DNA of 64,000 nucleotides from Patiria miniata (lineage: Eukaryota; Echinodermata; Asteroidea; Valvatida; Asterinidae): positions 20,526,898 to 20,590,897 of the forward strand of contig NW_024037076.1 in NCBI RefSeq assembly GCF_015706575.1, read 5' to 3'. Position numbers and translations under genes: made by a program. The notes beneath the pieces were generated by a model. That model saw only the letters and a list, made by a program, of their open reading frames with translations, did no database searches and was not told where the DNA came from. Shown piece after piece: positions 12,799 through 24,032 of this stretch (within the stretch, counting starts at the first letter, position 1; each line of letters begins with the position of its first letter).

Positions 12799-13570
12799 TT
12801 CTTGCAATGGGTTGAACCGATTCTTGGAGTAAGGTCTTTGCCATCTCCATCGTATATTCTCCCTCTCGTTTATTGATAGCAAAGTAAGTCACCGTTGCCC
12901 GAGATCTAATCAACGTTCTATAAACCGATCCCATTCCCATGTAGCAATCGTTGATTTCGTTCTCCGTGTCAAAGAAAACTAGAGCAGTATAGTTCCACTG
13001 GTTGTCCAGAAAATACCTGCTGACGGCCCCACCCTGTTTCATGAAGCTCCCCTGGACTCGAGTGAGGGTGGGGAACTCCTCTTTCTGTTGTCCACGGAAT
13101 CCCCCGGCTAGTCCGCCGGCCGTGATATGAGCGATGCCCCAATGGCCAATGAACCGGCCGACACCGGCCGTAGCATACTCGCAACCTGGCCCCAAGAACA
13201 TGTCCGGTTTGCGATTGATCTGCAAGTCCACTGTCCGAAATTGACTGGTGCTCAGTTTGCACTTGGTGTCGTCCACGAAGAGGATTACATCTCGATCCTG
13301 CAGAGTGGACTGTTGAACTGTCTCGACTGCGATGTCGATGGCAGGGAGGACCATTTGAGAAAAGAAAGGGTAACGGATGTTTGTACCGGCGTACAATGCC
13401 GGGACCGGGTACTCGGGGAGTAGAACAGCAATCTTAATAGTTCGATCATCTTGGTTGGTGGTATTAACGTTACATTCACCTGTTAATAAGGCACCTGTCT
13501 CAAACATCACATTTGCTAATACGATGGCCAAGTTGCATGCAACAAGTTTCAAACAGGACTTGGCAACCAT
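12799..13570 (-). CDS. Natriuretic-peptide-receptor-like ectodomain, first coding exon B (partial gene)
   Basis: This is the second first-coding exon of the receptor family, encoding 257 residues plus one base. I chose the ATG at 13570 (AAGATGG context) because residues 1-29 then form a clean signal peptide; an in-frame ATG at 13618 would add 16 residues ahead of it. Ectodomain landmarks are VLLPEYPVP near 49-57, RYPFFSQMVLPAIDIAVE near 66-83, DMFLGPGCEYA at 123-133, TAGGLAGGF near 150-158, FPTLTRVQ near 166-173 and WNYT at 192-195. Cys104 and Cys130 are placed as the first intradomain disulfide of this family; Cys209 awaits a partner in the next exon. Sequons are at Asn36 and Asn193. The exon ends AGA A|GTAAGT (last base 12799), phase 1, aligned with exons A and C. 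Unspliced, the frame stops at 12755. It is clearly related to A and C but divergent, so the duplication is old or the ligand-binding part evolves fast. Confidence 0.88.
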
Positions 13571-15631
13571 CTTAAAGATGACATTTGTGCAGTGTTTGGC
13601 ACCATCAAAACAACACAAGTAACTGTGGAAAAGGCCCGTACCTTGGTTGCTGTCAACACTTCACCCTCCTCCACACTACAACGCCTGCACTGTTTTCAAT
13701 GAACAAACGGAGTACAAACATTGTACATATACACATATGGATATGCCAATCACGTTGAGGATAATCCACATGAAACGATGGGCCACAGCATGCAAAATAA
13801 ACAGCCTCGAAGGTTTTGACATTCAAGGCTAAACTTCCCGCAGTTTGTGCATGGCCGGTATCGTCTTCGTTGTCATTTACCGTAAGTGATCAGCTTACAC
13901 CGACGAGTATAACGGTTTAATTAAGTCCTCTGAAGAATTGACAAGTCAGTTGACACACCAAGACAACCACAGAGTAGAAGTCAGTGATTCGGAGATGACA
14001 CGTGCTGCCTAGTAGGTGTTTGTATATCATTCAAAGGCCAACCAACACCATGACGTTCCCAATGCATCAAGTAGTGAGTGAATTCGCCTAGCTACCGACT
14101 AACTTGTAAGTCACAATTCCTGATGGACAGGTCGCCACGCATTGACACCAGACCGGTTCTTTTTCATATCCGCCCCTGTGGCTACGGTATCACCGACACA
14201 CACACACACACACACCTCTGGTCTCGCGTCATGTGAATTAGGTAACAGAGTAGACCTTGCCCAGCTAATAATATTTCATTCTCTGTGCTTGCTGTCTATT
14301 GACCCCTTGCGCGCAGGCGCTCCATACAAGCGAACTCACCTACAACATAGGGCAAAATGATTTATCGGTATCCCAAATCCTGGCGTATACAATTGACACG
14401 ATTGGGCCCGGCAAGACCGATATGGGATCGTAATTGTCTATCTGGTTGCGGTTAGGAAAATGATTTCACCACGTTTGATCACATCAGCGTACTGGGGATT
14501 TTAAATTTTTTTTATGCAAGTCCTATACTCGTAATGTGAATAATGCACATCGCATGTGTTGTGCGGTATTTGTTGTTACGGTAAGCGCAGATGGCTGGCA
14601 TGAAATTGAAATAGGACTAGGAGCACGGTTGACGTATGTGATGTGATGTTACATGACGGAAGGTTTTAATCAGATCTTCCATGGGCCATCGGCAAATGAG
14701 TGCCCTCAATTCACAACATGGAGTGGGGAAACTGGTCGAGTATATTTTGGTTATCCCGATACATGTTGTTCTTGCGCGTTGCTGGGGTAATTAATTAGCT
14801 GGAATCCCGCCGTAATAATATCCCCTTATTTAGACTGCTTTGCCTGCCGTTAGCAGCTAGCTGGGACTGGGGGATTGACTAGGTCTGCATGGATAGGATG
14901 TCAGACAGGTTTGGCGAAATTTACGACAGTTCTCCACCATAAAACCCAAGGTCAAAGGGTCAATACTACAGAGAAATATATAATAGTTTCTGAATTCAGG
15001 ACACCTGTTAAAATATTCTCAACCGACAAAACAAAACTGCAAATGTCAATATTTTGAGCCAATTATTTTCTTATAATGTGAATTATGCAGCCACAAATAT
15101 ACAACAGAATGTGCCTTATTTGAATTTCATAAATCACGGCATTTATTTCATCATGTGCACAGATGAAAGTACAGAATTGCTGTCATTGAACAAAAACAAA
15201 TGTTCGCTACGGACCATGATAAATAGATGATTGAAAGCAAGCAGATTTATTATTTATGACCACGATCTAACTTTCATTCAATGCCAAATGTAGTTTTGAG
15301 TGTGTGTGAAAGCAGGTGAATTGAACTGCTATGCACAATCCCTGCTACGGGTAACTAATAATGTGACATTTAGTGTCCACATTTACTGGGTCCTTGCTAA
15401 AGGCGTGACCTGGTTTCTTTACAGTTTTACTTTCATTTGTTTGCCTGTGTGCTGTCTAGATTGTGCATTGTACACAAGCTACATGACAGCACGGTGCAAT
15501 CTTAAAAGTAAACACAGCAGTTATGGCCTTGCCAAGCACTAACCGTGCCCACGGGATAAAAAGAACATGATACTTTATATACCAGCGGTAGGGTCAGAAA
15601 GAGGGAAAAGAGAAAGTGAAATTTGCTTTAC
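13571..15631. other. Short non-coding interval between receptor exons B and C
   Basis: Only 2.06 kb separate the donor of exon C from the start of exon B. A receptor beginning with exon C would need about 200 more ectodomain residues, a transmembrane segment and an intracellular part, normally spread over many exons. I saw no such exon here. A candidate minus-strand donor near 13895 is preceded by stops in all three frames. The interval holds a (CA)n microsatellite (14196-14215) and AT-rich unique DNA. The promoter of B must lie just right of 13570 if B is independently transcribed, but no TATA-like box stands out. Confidence 0.55.
14196..14215. repeat. (CA)n microsatellite
   Basis: About ten perfect CA units. 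Confidence 0.85.
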
Positions 15632-16406
15632 CTCTGGATGCTGGCTGAACCACCTCCATCAGCATTGCTTTCAAATCCGCGTACGAGTGGTCCGCTTCTT
15701 GCCCAAACAGCTTTTTGTAGTCTGGAGACATTCCGGATTTTTGCATCAAATTATATATGGGCCCTATGGCAAACTGGCAATCATTGTTGATGCTCTGCTC
15801 GTTGTCGAAGAAAATCAGAAAGGTGTGGTTCCATCCCATGTTGTACATGTACTTGGAGACGAATGCGGCATTTTTCTTGTAAGTACTCTGCACCCTGGTG
15901 AGGGTCGGATACTCTAACGTTTTCTTGCCCTCTTTGTCAAGAAAGCCGTAGGCCAGGGCACCGGCCGTGATGTGCGGTATCTTATAGCGACCGAGAAGCC
16001 GGCCAACACCGGAGGCCACATACTCACAGGCCGGTCCAAAAAAAACGTCGGTGGTGTGCTTAAAGACCATGTCGATCATGATAAATTGGCCGGTTAGCAG
16101 ATCACCCTCGGTGTCTTTTATAACGAGGGTGATATTCAGACCCTGTAGCAAGGTGATTTTGACCTTCTCCAAGGCGATGGTGATAGCTGGCACGACCATC
16201 TCTTGGAAGAAGGGGTATCGCAGTAAGTAAGTATTAGCTGACGGCAGAGTTAACGACGGTAACATTACAGTCAGGACGTAACCCCGGTTATCTACCTCCT
16301 TAGCGGGAACACTCACATTCCTGCTGTCACTTGCACCAATTGGGAATGTCATACAAACGAAGATGAACAAAATGAGGAGATGCACACAATTCATCTTCAT
16401 TGCCAT
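15632..16406 (-). CDS. Natriuretic-peptide-receptor-like ectodomain, first coding exon C (partial gene)
   Basis: This is the third first-coding exon, encoding 258 residues plus one base. The ATG at 16406 gives a strong signal peptide (MAMKMNCVHLLILFIFVCMT, cleavage probably near Ala25-Ser26). The frame stays open upstream to an ATG at 16640, but those 78 residues look non-coding. Landmarks are YVLTVMLPSLTLP near 43-55, RYPFFQEMVVPAITIALE near 63-80, DVFFGPACEYVASGVGRLLG at 120-139, ITAGALAYGF near 146-155, YPTLTRVQ near 166-173 and WNHT at 192-195. Cys127 and Cys210 are kept, but the position of the first conserved cysteine (Cys97 in A, Cys104 in B) is Gly101, so the first disulfide cannot form. 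Sequons are at Asn30, Asn91 and Asn193. The donor is AGA G|GTAAAG (last base 15632), phase 1, at the same aligned site as in A and B. Unspliced, the frame stops at 15594. Confidence 0.88.
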
Positions 16407-16467
16407 CCTAATAAGCGTGGGAATTGACAACTGAGAAAAACACAGCACGTTCCAAACCACTTGTCCA

Positions 16468-16475
16468 ATATATAC
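16468..16475 (-). promoter_or_regulatory. Possible TATA box of receptor exon C
   Basis: On the minus strand this reads GTATATAT, about 62-70 bases upstream of the exon C start codon. A start site about 30 bases downstream would leave a 5' leader of roughly 35 bases. TATA-like strings are frequent in AT-rich DNA, so this rests on position only. No matching box was found upstream of A or B. Confidence 0.25.
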
Positions 16476-19400
16476 TTGCAGGCACTTTTGGCCGTGAAAA
16501 GAACATGTAACAATGGCTACAGTCTCCCTTACCGGTTTCAAAACCAATGTAAATAGACATGAACGTGGTTTGTCACTGTCGTAAAAAAGGTATCGTAGGT
16601 GTTCTTCAACGGAGCGTGGCGGTATTGTACTGCCACTCAACTATTCAACGTAATGTTTATAGAGGGCTTTAGAAATGCTCAGCTTCATATTATGTCGGTC
16701 ATGTACTTTATTTTCTCACTCACGTTGCCGTTGCTGACACCCATGTGTTCCCCTGAAATGGGCTTGGTATTCCACATATAAACGACAGGCTAGACATGAC
16801 ACAAGGCGGAAAACATTGCGAGGTGACGCGTTTACGCTGGCACAGCAGGTTGCGCGTGATCAGTCGTCCTGCTGGGAGGAAGTACGACTGAAGTTATATT
16901 CCATGTCCAGCCCTCATGGGATGATGTTGCTGTACAGTTATGCGACGGTTAGTCCGGTCCTCAGCGCTTCGATCGCCTTGGCTATACGAGTCAGGCGCTC
17001 CTCAAGCAGATTGGCCGTCACGCTACGGTTGCAGCGGCTCCAGTCCCCTGGCTAAAAAAACGCAGAGACATTCCACTTTGCAGTTCGGGAAAGAAAAACA
17101 GGTAGAAATTCAGACCTTGCCCACTTGGCCTCCTGTCTCTCTCTCGTAGTCGATATGATCGTTCATTGCTCCAAGCCACCGAATGACCCTTGCTTTCGGT
17201 GCGCAGGCGCGTGGGTACCAACCGACAATACAATAGATTCTAAAGTGAACTGTGCCAGCACTGAACACACGCTGTATCCCCGAGAGAATAAGGGGTCGAA
17301 GTCATAATCGTCTATCTCGTTGCAATGGTAATATTTTTACAGCGATCAATCACAGCAACATAGCAGCGATATGAATATTACATAGTTGTGTGCTGGGCAC
17401 ATTTCTATTGCAGTCTTCCCTTTTAATTCAATAACGGTTATCATGCCCTTCTCTCCGCGTGCAGTGTAGGCAACTTCGTGGTCAAGGGGTGTTTAGCTTG
17501 ATTACATTAGGCGAAATGCCGGTACCGTATTTCAGGGTCCGAGATATATGACAGTATCAAATCCTGCTCCTGACGATCACACGATCTCATCCATAGCCTA
17601 TAGCCACATCACCGCGTATAAGGGACTGATGCGCGCTGATAATTCACTGATGAATGCGCGTATTTAATTGAAGTCATTTCAGGCCGGGCGGCCCCCCAAA
17701 CCAACAACGGTCTATCTCGCGCCTGCATGGCCTGATTTATTGGGGATTCTGTGCAGTCTCTACTGAAACTGGAGGGTGCGAGTTACTTGAGACGGGAGCA
17801 TTTTTTTTTCAATTGGGAGCTGGAAGTGACAGTTTCATTTGCAGATTGACTGTTGCTGAGGGTATATTAGACGTCGATGTAACAGAAGGTGTAGAATTAC
17901 ATGGGGGATAAGGCAATTATTGCCAACAAATAATTCCACTAATTGGGTGATAAATAATTTATCAAGATATTGGTGATCATGCAAAAAGTGCACAGAAAAA
18001 GTGCAAACGTACATGGCGCTAGTCTGTGTAAATTGTTACTGAGCAAATTTAATTAGCATTAGCATAAAGCGACCAACAATGTTATTGTATAAGTTCTACG
18101 TGTTTCCCAATGCAAACAGATGTCAATCGGTTAAATGTATTAAATTGAACACATAAAAACAGATGTTTGCACTTCCTGGTGCTCGGAGGAGGTGAAAAAA
18201 TACAAAGGCAAACATCAAAAAATCAATACCAACAGACGACACCACTGCATCAGAGCGACACGCCATCTTTGTGTCCTCGTGTTATCTCCTAAGGATGATG
18301 CACGAAAGAAGTTTTTTCTCCTCTTTATTGCTTCTATCGGGATGATAGTTATCAATAAGCAGTGACATCACCTGTCACTTCTTGCGAGTAACAGGAAACT
18401 CGATGAGCTCCGAGCCTCTGATGGGATGTATAGCACCTGAGGTCCTTGGGGTTTAGACAATGTAGTGAGAATAATGTCTATATTGTAACACAGTATCGTA
18501 GTGCTGACGGCTTTTACAAATCATTCTTATACATCTTGCGTTAAAGGTGGTCTTTATTGACAGCATTCCACCCCGATGTCCACGTTATAATAACAATTCT
18601 TGACAAAATGCACGAGTCCGCAAAGGTCATACATCCCCATCCACAACAAGATGGGTGTGCGTTGCACATGTTGATTTGTGCACTGTAATGTCGTGTCATG
18701 TCCAAACAGTTTTCACGCGATTTAATTTAAGAAACTATGTACACATATTCAGTACGACAACTGCGTTCTGCATCAAATTAAAAGGTTTTGGGGGTAAAAA
18801 ATTCTACATGAATACTTGAATGTTGGTGTCGAAAATCAACAACAGGAGTTATTTCCCTGGCAGAATAGTATCTTAGAGCTTTGGTGTTAAGTAAAAAGCT
18901 GGCCAATAGTTAATTTCCTCGTCACCCTTTGCGTTGTTTGAAATGTTCGTCTGTTTCACTTCATTGGACGACACTTGTGTGAGAGTGATTGATTTACACC
19001 GGGAGTCATGTATGTAAAGGGCTTTTTTATTTTGAGAGTGCGGCTATAATTCTGGCCACTCAAATCACGGATTCTCTATCATCATACGGCAAATGATGAC
19101 GAAGGAGCGTCATTTGGACCCGCCGCCAGCACATATTCATCCTGATTGAAAGCAGTTTACATAGTTAATGAAAGACATCTTGGAATCTTCAGCAGTTCAA
19201 GGGGAGGGATCTTGTGAGGCAATCACAGTTGGCTTTTTCTTTCCTGCGGGCGTTAGGACAGCACCGCTCCTTGCTCTGAGCAGTTCTTTCCCGTTAACAA
19301 GTCCCGGGTGCTGAGCAAATAGACCTGTTTTGATCCTGTGCATGCAGGGATGAAGGGTCCCACCGATTGCAATGGGACAAAGAGGATTAGCATCTCCTGC

Positions 19401-20940
19401 CTCCTGGGCCTGTGGGGGCTTCTTCGAATCACATTGCTGCCGAAGCCACTGGAACAGCGGCTAATCAGATACATGGCGTTCATATGAAAATGATGTAGAG
19501 TCTGCACACACGAATCTGAACACATATTCACATGCATTCCCAGAGCAACTCAGCAGAGTGTAGAATACCACCAGCTTTAAAGGAAGCTGCATCGATGTCC
19601 ACCGATCCGTTTGAGGATTGTCCATCCCAGGAATTTACGACGAAATTGAGGGTCGCATTCGTCACCTGAAACGGGTCCCTATGCGAAATGGCTCTAGGCA
19701 CTGGCATTTCGATCGAGAAAGAAGAAGAAGAAACCTCTATTTCTTTGTTGTTATAGATACTTAAGTGCCGCGCACGTGGCCTGGCCGACCCCGTGGAAAA
19801 TTAAAAGTCCCGCCAAATTAGGGGATTGAAGATAACACCACAGGGAATGGGATGCCTGAAAAGAGTACAGACGGACTAGGTATGGCAGGCATGAATTACA
19901 AACTCATCTTAGCAGGGACAAGAAACGCATGACATCTCAATCTCATAGCTAATTAATATGTGGACAAGTCTATTCCTAATTGTTAAATTAACATGATTTA
20001 GACCCTCTCTCCGTGGTAAACAGTTCCCAAAATTACAACCGAGTAAACAGAATATTATATAAAAGTCGAGTCTCCCATTCACACGGTCTCCAAACAGTTT
20101 TAGTTGGACACTAAAGTCTATTTATTCACGACACGTCAGTGCACTTCGCATCCTGTCCGCATCCCGACATGTTGGTACTTCGTTGTTTTTAACGTTTCAC
20201 TGATTGACTTGCCGATCGATTTCAGCCCATCGATTGAGCGCCAGCTTTTGTTTTGTTTTCGTCTTCTCGTATTTGCTGTTAATATCACGTCACTTCTATA
20301 CATCCTGTGGTCTTGAAACCAGAACGTGGAAGCGAGCGAGGAAGATGGAGGTAGGGTCGGGAGTTGGAGAAAAATCAGGCACGGACAGAGAAAGAATGAA
20401 TCTCAAGAGGGCATTGAATCGAAGATGTCAATCTTGTCAGCGTGAGTATTATTCACAAGTGCTCAATTTTCGCACAAAGCGGTATAAAACTTGAATTTGA
20501 CATGGGAGGTAGGTGGAAGCAAAACACATGATGAAAGTGGGCGATAAGGAATTTGACACGGCCTCAGGGGAGGACAATAGCACAGCTATAGATTTTAAAA
20601 TGACCTAAAGATGGCCCTTAGTTCTCTGAATATGCGAAATAATAAACTATGCTCATATATCAAAACGCATCCCTTTTGAGGTATCTCATGTAAAATGTAT
20701 AAGGCTGAGTATAAATGCCCCCGTTTGTCATCCTATTGATAGTCCTTATTTTGTTGTGAAAAAGCCTTGGGCTTTTCTTCAGCTTTTTTATTTTATTTTA
20801 GAGTCATCAAGCCAGAAGACTGTAATTGTACATGGGCCAACACCTCGCTGAAATGGGAAGCCTGTTTGGACGCCTAGTTAATTACGTCGTAAGACAAATG
20901 TTCGAGTGAGGCGCTTTGATGGGGTTAGATAAAGAAACCC
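16476..20940. other. Non-coding region right of the receptor cluster
   Basis: No recognisable gene on either strand. Open frames are short and unlike known domains. Part of the upstream regulatory region of exon C presumably lies at the left edge. The frame open from 16406 up to 16640 on the minus strand is probably untranslated. Confidence 0.5.
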
Positions 20941-20948
20941 TGGCAAGC

Positions 20949-20970
20949 GGGGGGGGGGGGGGGGGGGGGG
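20949..20970. repeat. Homopolymer G22
   Basis: The longest G run in the window. It makes poly-Pro/Gly frames on both strands that are not genes. Confidence 0.85.
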
Positions 20971-21935
20971 ACACACAATCTTTAACGATGACAACGGTTG
21001 TAATTGCAAGTTGGATAATATAAACATATAACACTCGGTACATTCTGCAAGTGCAACTCCACAATGAACAGAAAAGAAACATCCGAACAAAACATTTCCC
21101 CCCCAAAAATTATGTGCGCCTACTTCAGCATCACGTGTGCTGTAGATTCGCGCGTAGGCACGATTATCAAATAAAAGCATGTGTGCAGAGGGGCTGGGCA
21201 GGTTGTAGAGAATTATTCCACAGAGAGTACGAGCAATTACAGTCTTGATGTATCATCTGAAACGCGCAGGTATGTTCGCTCACGAAAATATCGGGACAAT
21301 TTAAGGTCTTTGATGTAATTTAAACTCATAGATCACGTTACTAGACATCAATTCTCCGAGCAAACTAACTCCGACGGAGGGAAAAATTCTGCATGTGGCA
21401 CATGAGGAAACGTCTCGTCTATCCTCACCATGAATATTATAAACCATAAGGCTCCATGGATACCCTGCCACCTATGGGCAAAACGCCAGCATATGTGCTC
21501 ACACCTTGACACCTGACCAAAATTATCTTTTCTCACATTTGTTGTAGCGAGGATTACTTCCTCTTTCCCAGCGCACACACGTCTTTGCGATTTCTTGAAA
21601 TCTGAATTATTAAAAGCCTCCTCATTCCAAAGTCCGCCCATGGCTTTGTACACACGCACAAGAAAAAAATAAGGGACTGAATGAGTGCTGGTATGTACGG
21701 AGGTCTAGAGGTGCCATCCACCGCAACCGCACATCGGCGCCGAAATGAACACGTGTTTTTCTCCGGACACTTGGGGGGGGGGGGCGCTCTTCGAAACTGA
21801 CCATTATTATGCATACTGTTCATTGTAATGGTTGTTGAGCGGGTTTTCTTTGGTGGGATTAATGTCAGATAAACTCTAGAAAATTTTATTTAAATTATTG
21901 CTGACACAAAAAATTGTCAAAACAAATCCGTGGGA

Positions 21936-21975
21936 GGGGGGGGGGAAGTGCCCCCTGCCCCCCCCCCCCCCCCCC
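21936..21975. repeat. G10 ... C18 homopolymer pair
   Basis: A run of 10 G (21936-21945) is followed 12 bases later by a run of 18 C (21958-21975), an inverted pair able to form a G:C hairpin. This is frequent inside degraded transposons with G-rich ends. Confidence 0.75.
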
Positions 21976-22079
21976 GCTGGACACGCCACTGCTGCATATC
22001 GACAATTTATGAGTAAGATGTCGACATTCTTAGTATCACTGAACTTGACAATTGCGACCCTGTAGTAAATAACAGTTAT

Positions 22080-22352
22080 TTTATTATTTCATTTCTTTCT
22101 GGTTATGAAACCAAGGATCCCTCAAAAGTGCCCTAGGCACTGTAGCCCGAAAGCCTGAAGAAACCTGTAGAGAGAAGACAATGAGAAGAAATGACAGTTT
22201 TAGAGGTGGGAGGAAGAGCCCAGAGGAATATTCTGAGGAAAACCCACGGAATCAGGCAGGGACTGAAAACCCAATCCACATATTGACCCGGGGATTCGAA
22301 CCCGGGTCACAGCGGTGGAAGGCGAGGAAAGTACCACTACGCCAACCTGACT
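22080..22352 (-). mobile_element. tRNA-derived SINE
   Basis: Read on the minus strand, the element begins with a tRNA-like head. Box A, TGGCGTAGTGG (about 22334-22344), fits the RNA polymerase III consensus. Box B, GGTTCGAATCC (22292-22302), sits inside a paired T-arm (GACCCGG / CCGGGTC). The body follows, with TGGGTTTTCAGTCCCTGCCT and GTGGGTTTTCCTC, wording typical of SINEs with a conserved central domain. The 3' end is A-rich (GAAATGAAATAATAAAATAA) near 22080. There is no acceptor-stem pairing, so it is not a working tRNA gene. The SINE family cannot be named without a repeat library. Confidence 0.75.
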
Positions 22353-22369
22353 CATTCATCATTGGGTGA

Positions 22370-22610
22370 AGGCATCCTGCACGAAGTAGGATGATCATGA
22401 CGACGGCATGTTCCTGGTATGTCGACATAGGATGAAGTCGACATCCTGAACAGGAATGTCGACCGCACTTGCAAGGGTTAGTTTTTGTGTGCATCCTGTA
22501 TCCTGTGGTAGGATGTTGAAATTCTGACCATGATATCAACACCACTACACTCTCTAACTTAGTTGCTGTTCAGATCCTATTTGTGTGATGTCGACATCCT
22601 GAGATAATTC
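22370..22610. repeat. Cluster of GTCGAC / CATCCTG palindromic motifs
   Basis: Directly beside the SINE head, CATCCTG or its complement occurs many times and GTCGAC four times. Some copies join into near-palindromes, for example AGGATGAAGTCGACATCCT (about 22429-22447) and GATGTCGACATC (about 22589-22600). It looks like a degenerate array or fold-back element built on the palindrome AGGATGTCGACATCCT. Boundaries are uncertain. Confidence 0.45.
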
Positions 22611-24032
22611 ATCAGTATGATTTACTCGTAGAGTCTCGAATTCTAAGCTAAAATATAATATCAAGATCTCAACGATGCATGCAGATGGCACCTTCACAGC
22701 TCCGTAGGCAATATATACACTTGCTCGCAAATCGTTTTATTTTTTTACCAGGCAGTACGAGAAGGGTTGTATCTGTCATCCTATAGTCGAGCAGAGAATG
22801 AAGTATCTTGCCATATGAGCTGTGCTGGTTGGCTGCATGAAACGCTCAAAGCTGTGCCAGACAGAATCATCTCCAAAACTCTTATCCGATATTGATGGAC
22901 ACGATGTTTTCTCCTCTCAAGACGGTTCAGGGCTCAGAGTGCTGACGGATATGTTTTTCAAAGCAGACTGTAGAGTTTCTTGTATATTTTATTTGGGCCC
23001 TTTATGTAATCCATCCGGTATGCACTCACGCCCGCACCTTGGCCTTATTTCATATTCCATGTGAGTCGAATGGATGAAATGTTAAGAGTATGCCTATACG
23101 ATCCATCAAGGCCTCATAACGCTTCAACGAATCTGTGAGCGGATTGGAAACCATAGCCAGGGTTTGCACTTTTTATTAATCCGGCTATGATTGAAATTGC
23201 AACGGGAAAAGCTCATGGCGCCAATTATCTCTCTACCATTCCACCAAACACACAAAAACAGTTAACACCTGTTCAAAAGACGTGAAGAAGTCTTCATGAA
23301 TATTTCATCCTGCTCATCGCATTCCCACAATTTCACAGTTTCTGGTTTCCATGGAGTGCCACGCCACGGTGGGAATGATTTGTAAAATTTACATCTCAAC
23401 AGGACAAAAACTGAGCACGGCCTACTTGATATTGCAATAATAGTCCTCAAAGGAAGTGCTGCATAAGAGTCTTCTCTCGATCTGTGATACCTAACGATCA
23501 CGTACAGCAACCTTGGAAAAAAATAACAAACGTTTCATCAAGAACCTAATGTTTTCTTTATAATTGTCATTGTCACATTAGACTGAAATCTAATCTTTGA
23601 CAAATTAAGTTCTGGGGCAGTTTGAAGTGCTGTCTTAATGGCTTCCCATTATTCCCTACACATCCTGTAAACCTCTACAAAAAAGCGAAGGAACGGCAGG
23701 CTCTGAAGCACTTGGCAAAGCTACTCCGAGAGTTAGGGATTATTCGTGCAGTCGTCCAAAGCACCAAAACTAATTGATACTTTATGATCCCAACAGGCTA
23801 TGCCTATAGTTGTGCGCATGGTATTTGAACGTCGTGATCACATGACGCCGACTTTCACTGGGGAAAACCCCTAATTGTGACCATACACGCAGACGTGTGT
23901 CGTGGGCGGGTCGTCACCGCGTTATGGGGAAGTTTTTTTTATTGTTTGACAAATCAGGACCGAGTTATGGGGACTTTCTGCTGTCCCCATAGGGTCTTCG
24001 GTCCCCACCAGTACCATGGGACAACTCGTGTG

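Noticed and set aside
13127..13423. Open frames on both strands inside receptor exon B
   Set aside because: They are other-frame shadows of exon B, whose frame carries all the family motifs.
13850..13920. A second exon of receptor C ending at a donor near 13895
   Set aside because: All three minus-strand frames upstream of that donor contain stops within a few codons.
15567..15917. 116-codon plus-strand frame
   Set aside because: It is antisense to receptor exon C.
16407..16640. N-terminal extension of receptor exon C by 78 residues
   Set aside because: The signal peptide begins at the ATG at 16406; a secreted receptor would not carry 78 residues ahead of it, and the extension has no family similarity.
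22281..22352. A functional tRNA gene
   Set aside because: Box A and box B are good, but there is no acceptor-stem pairing and the sequence continues into a SINE body with an A-rich tail.
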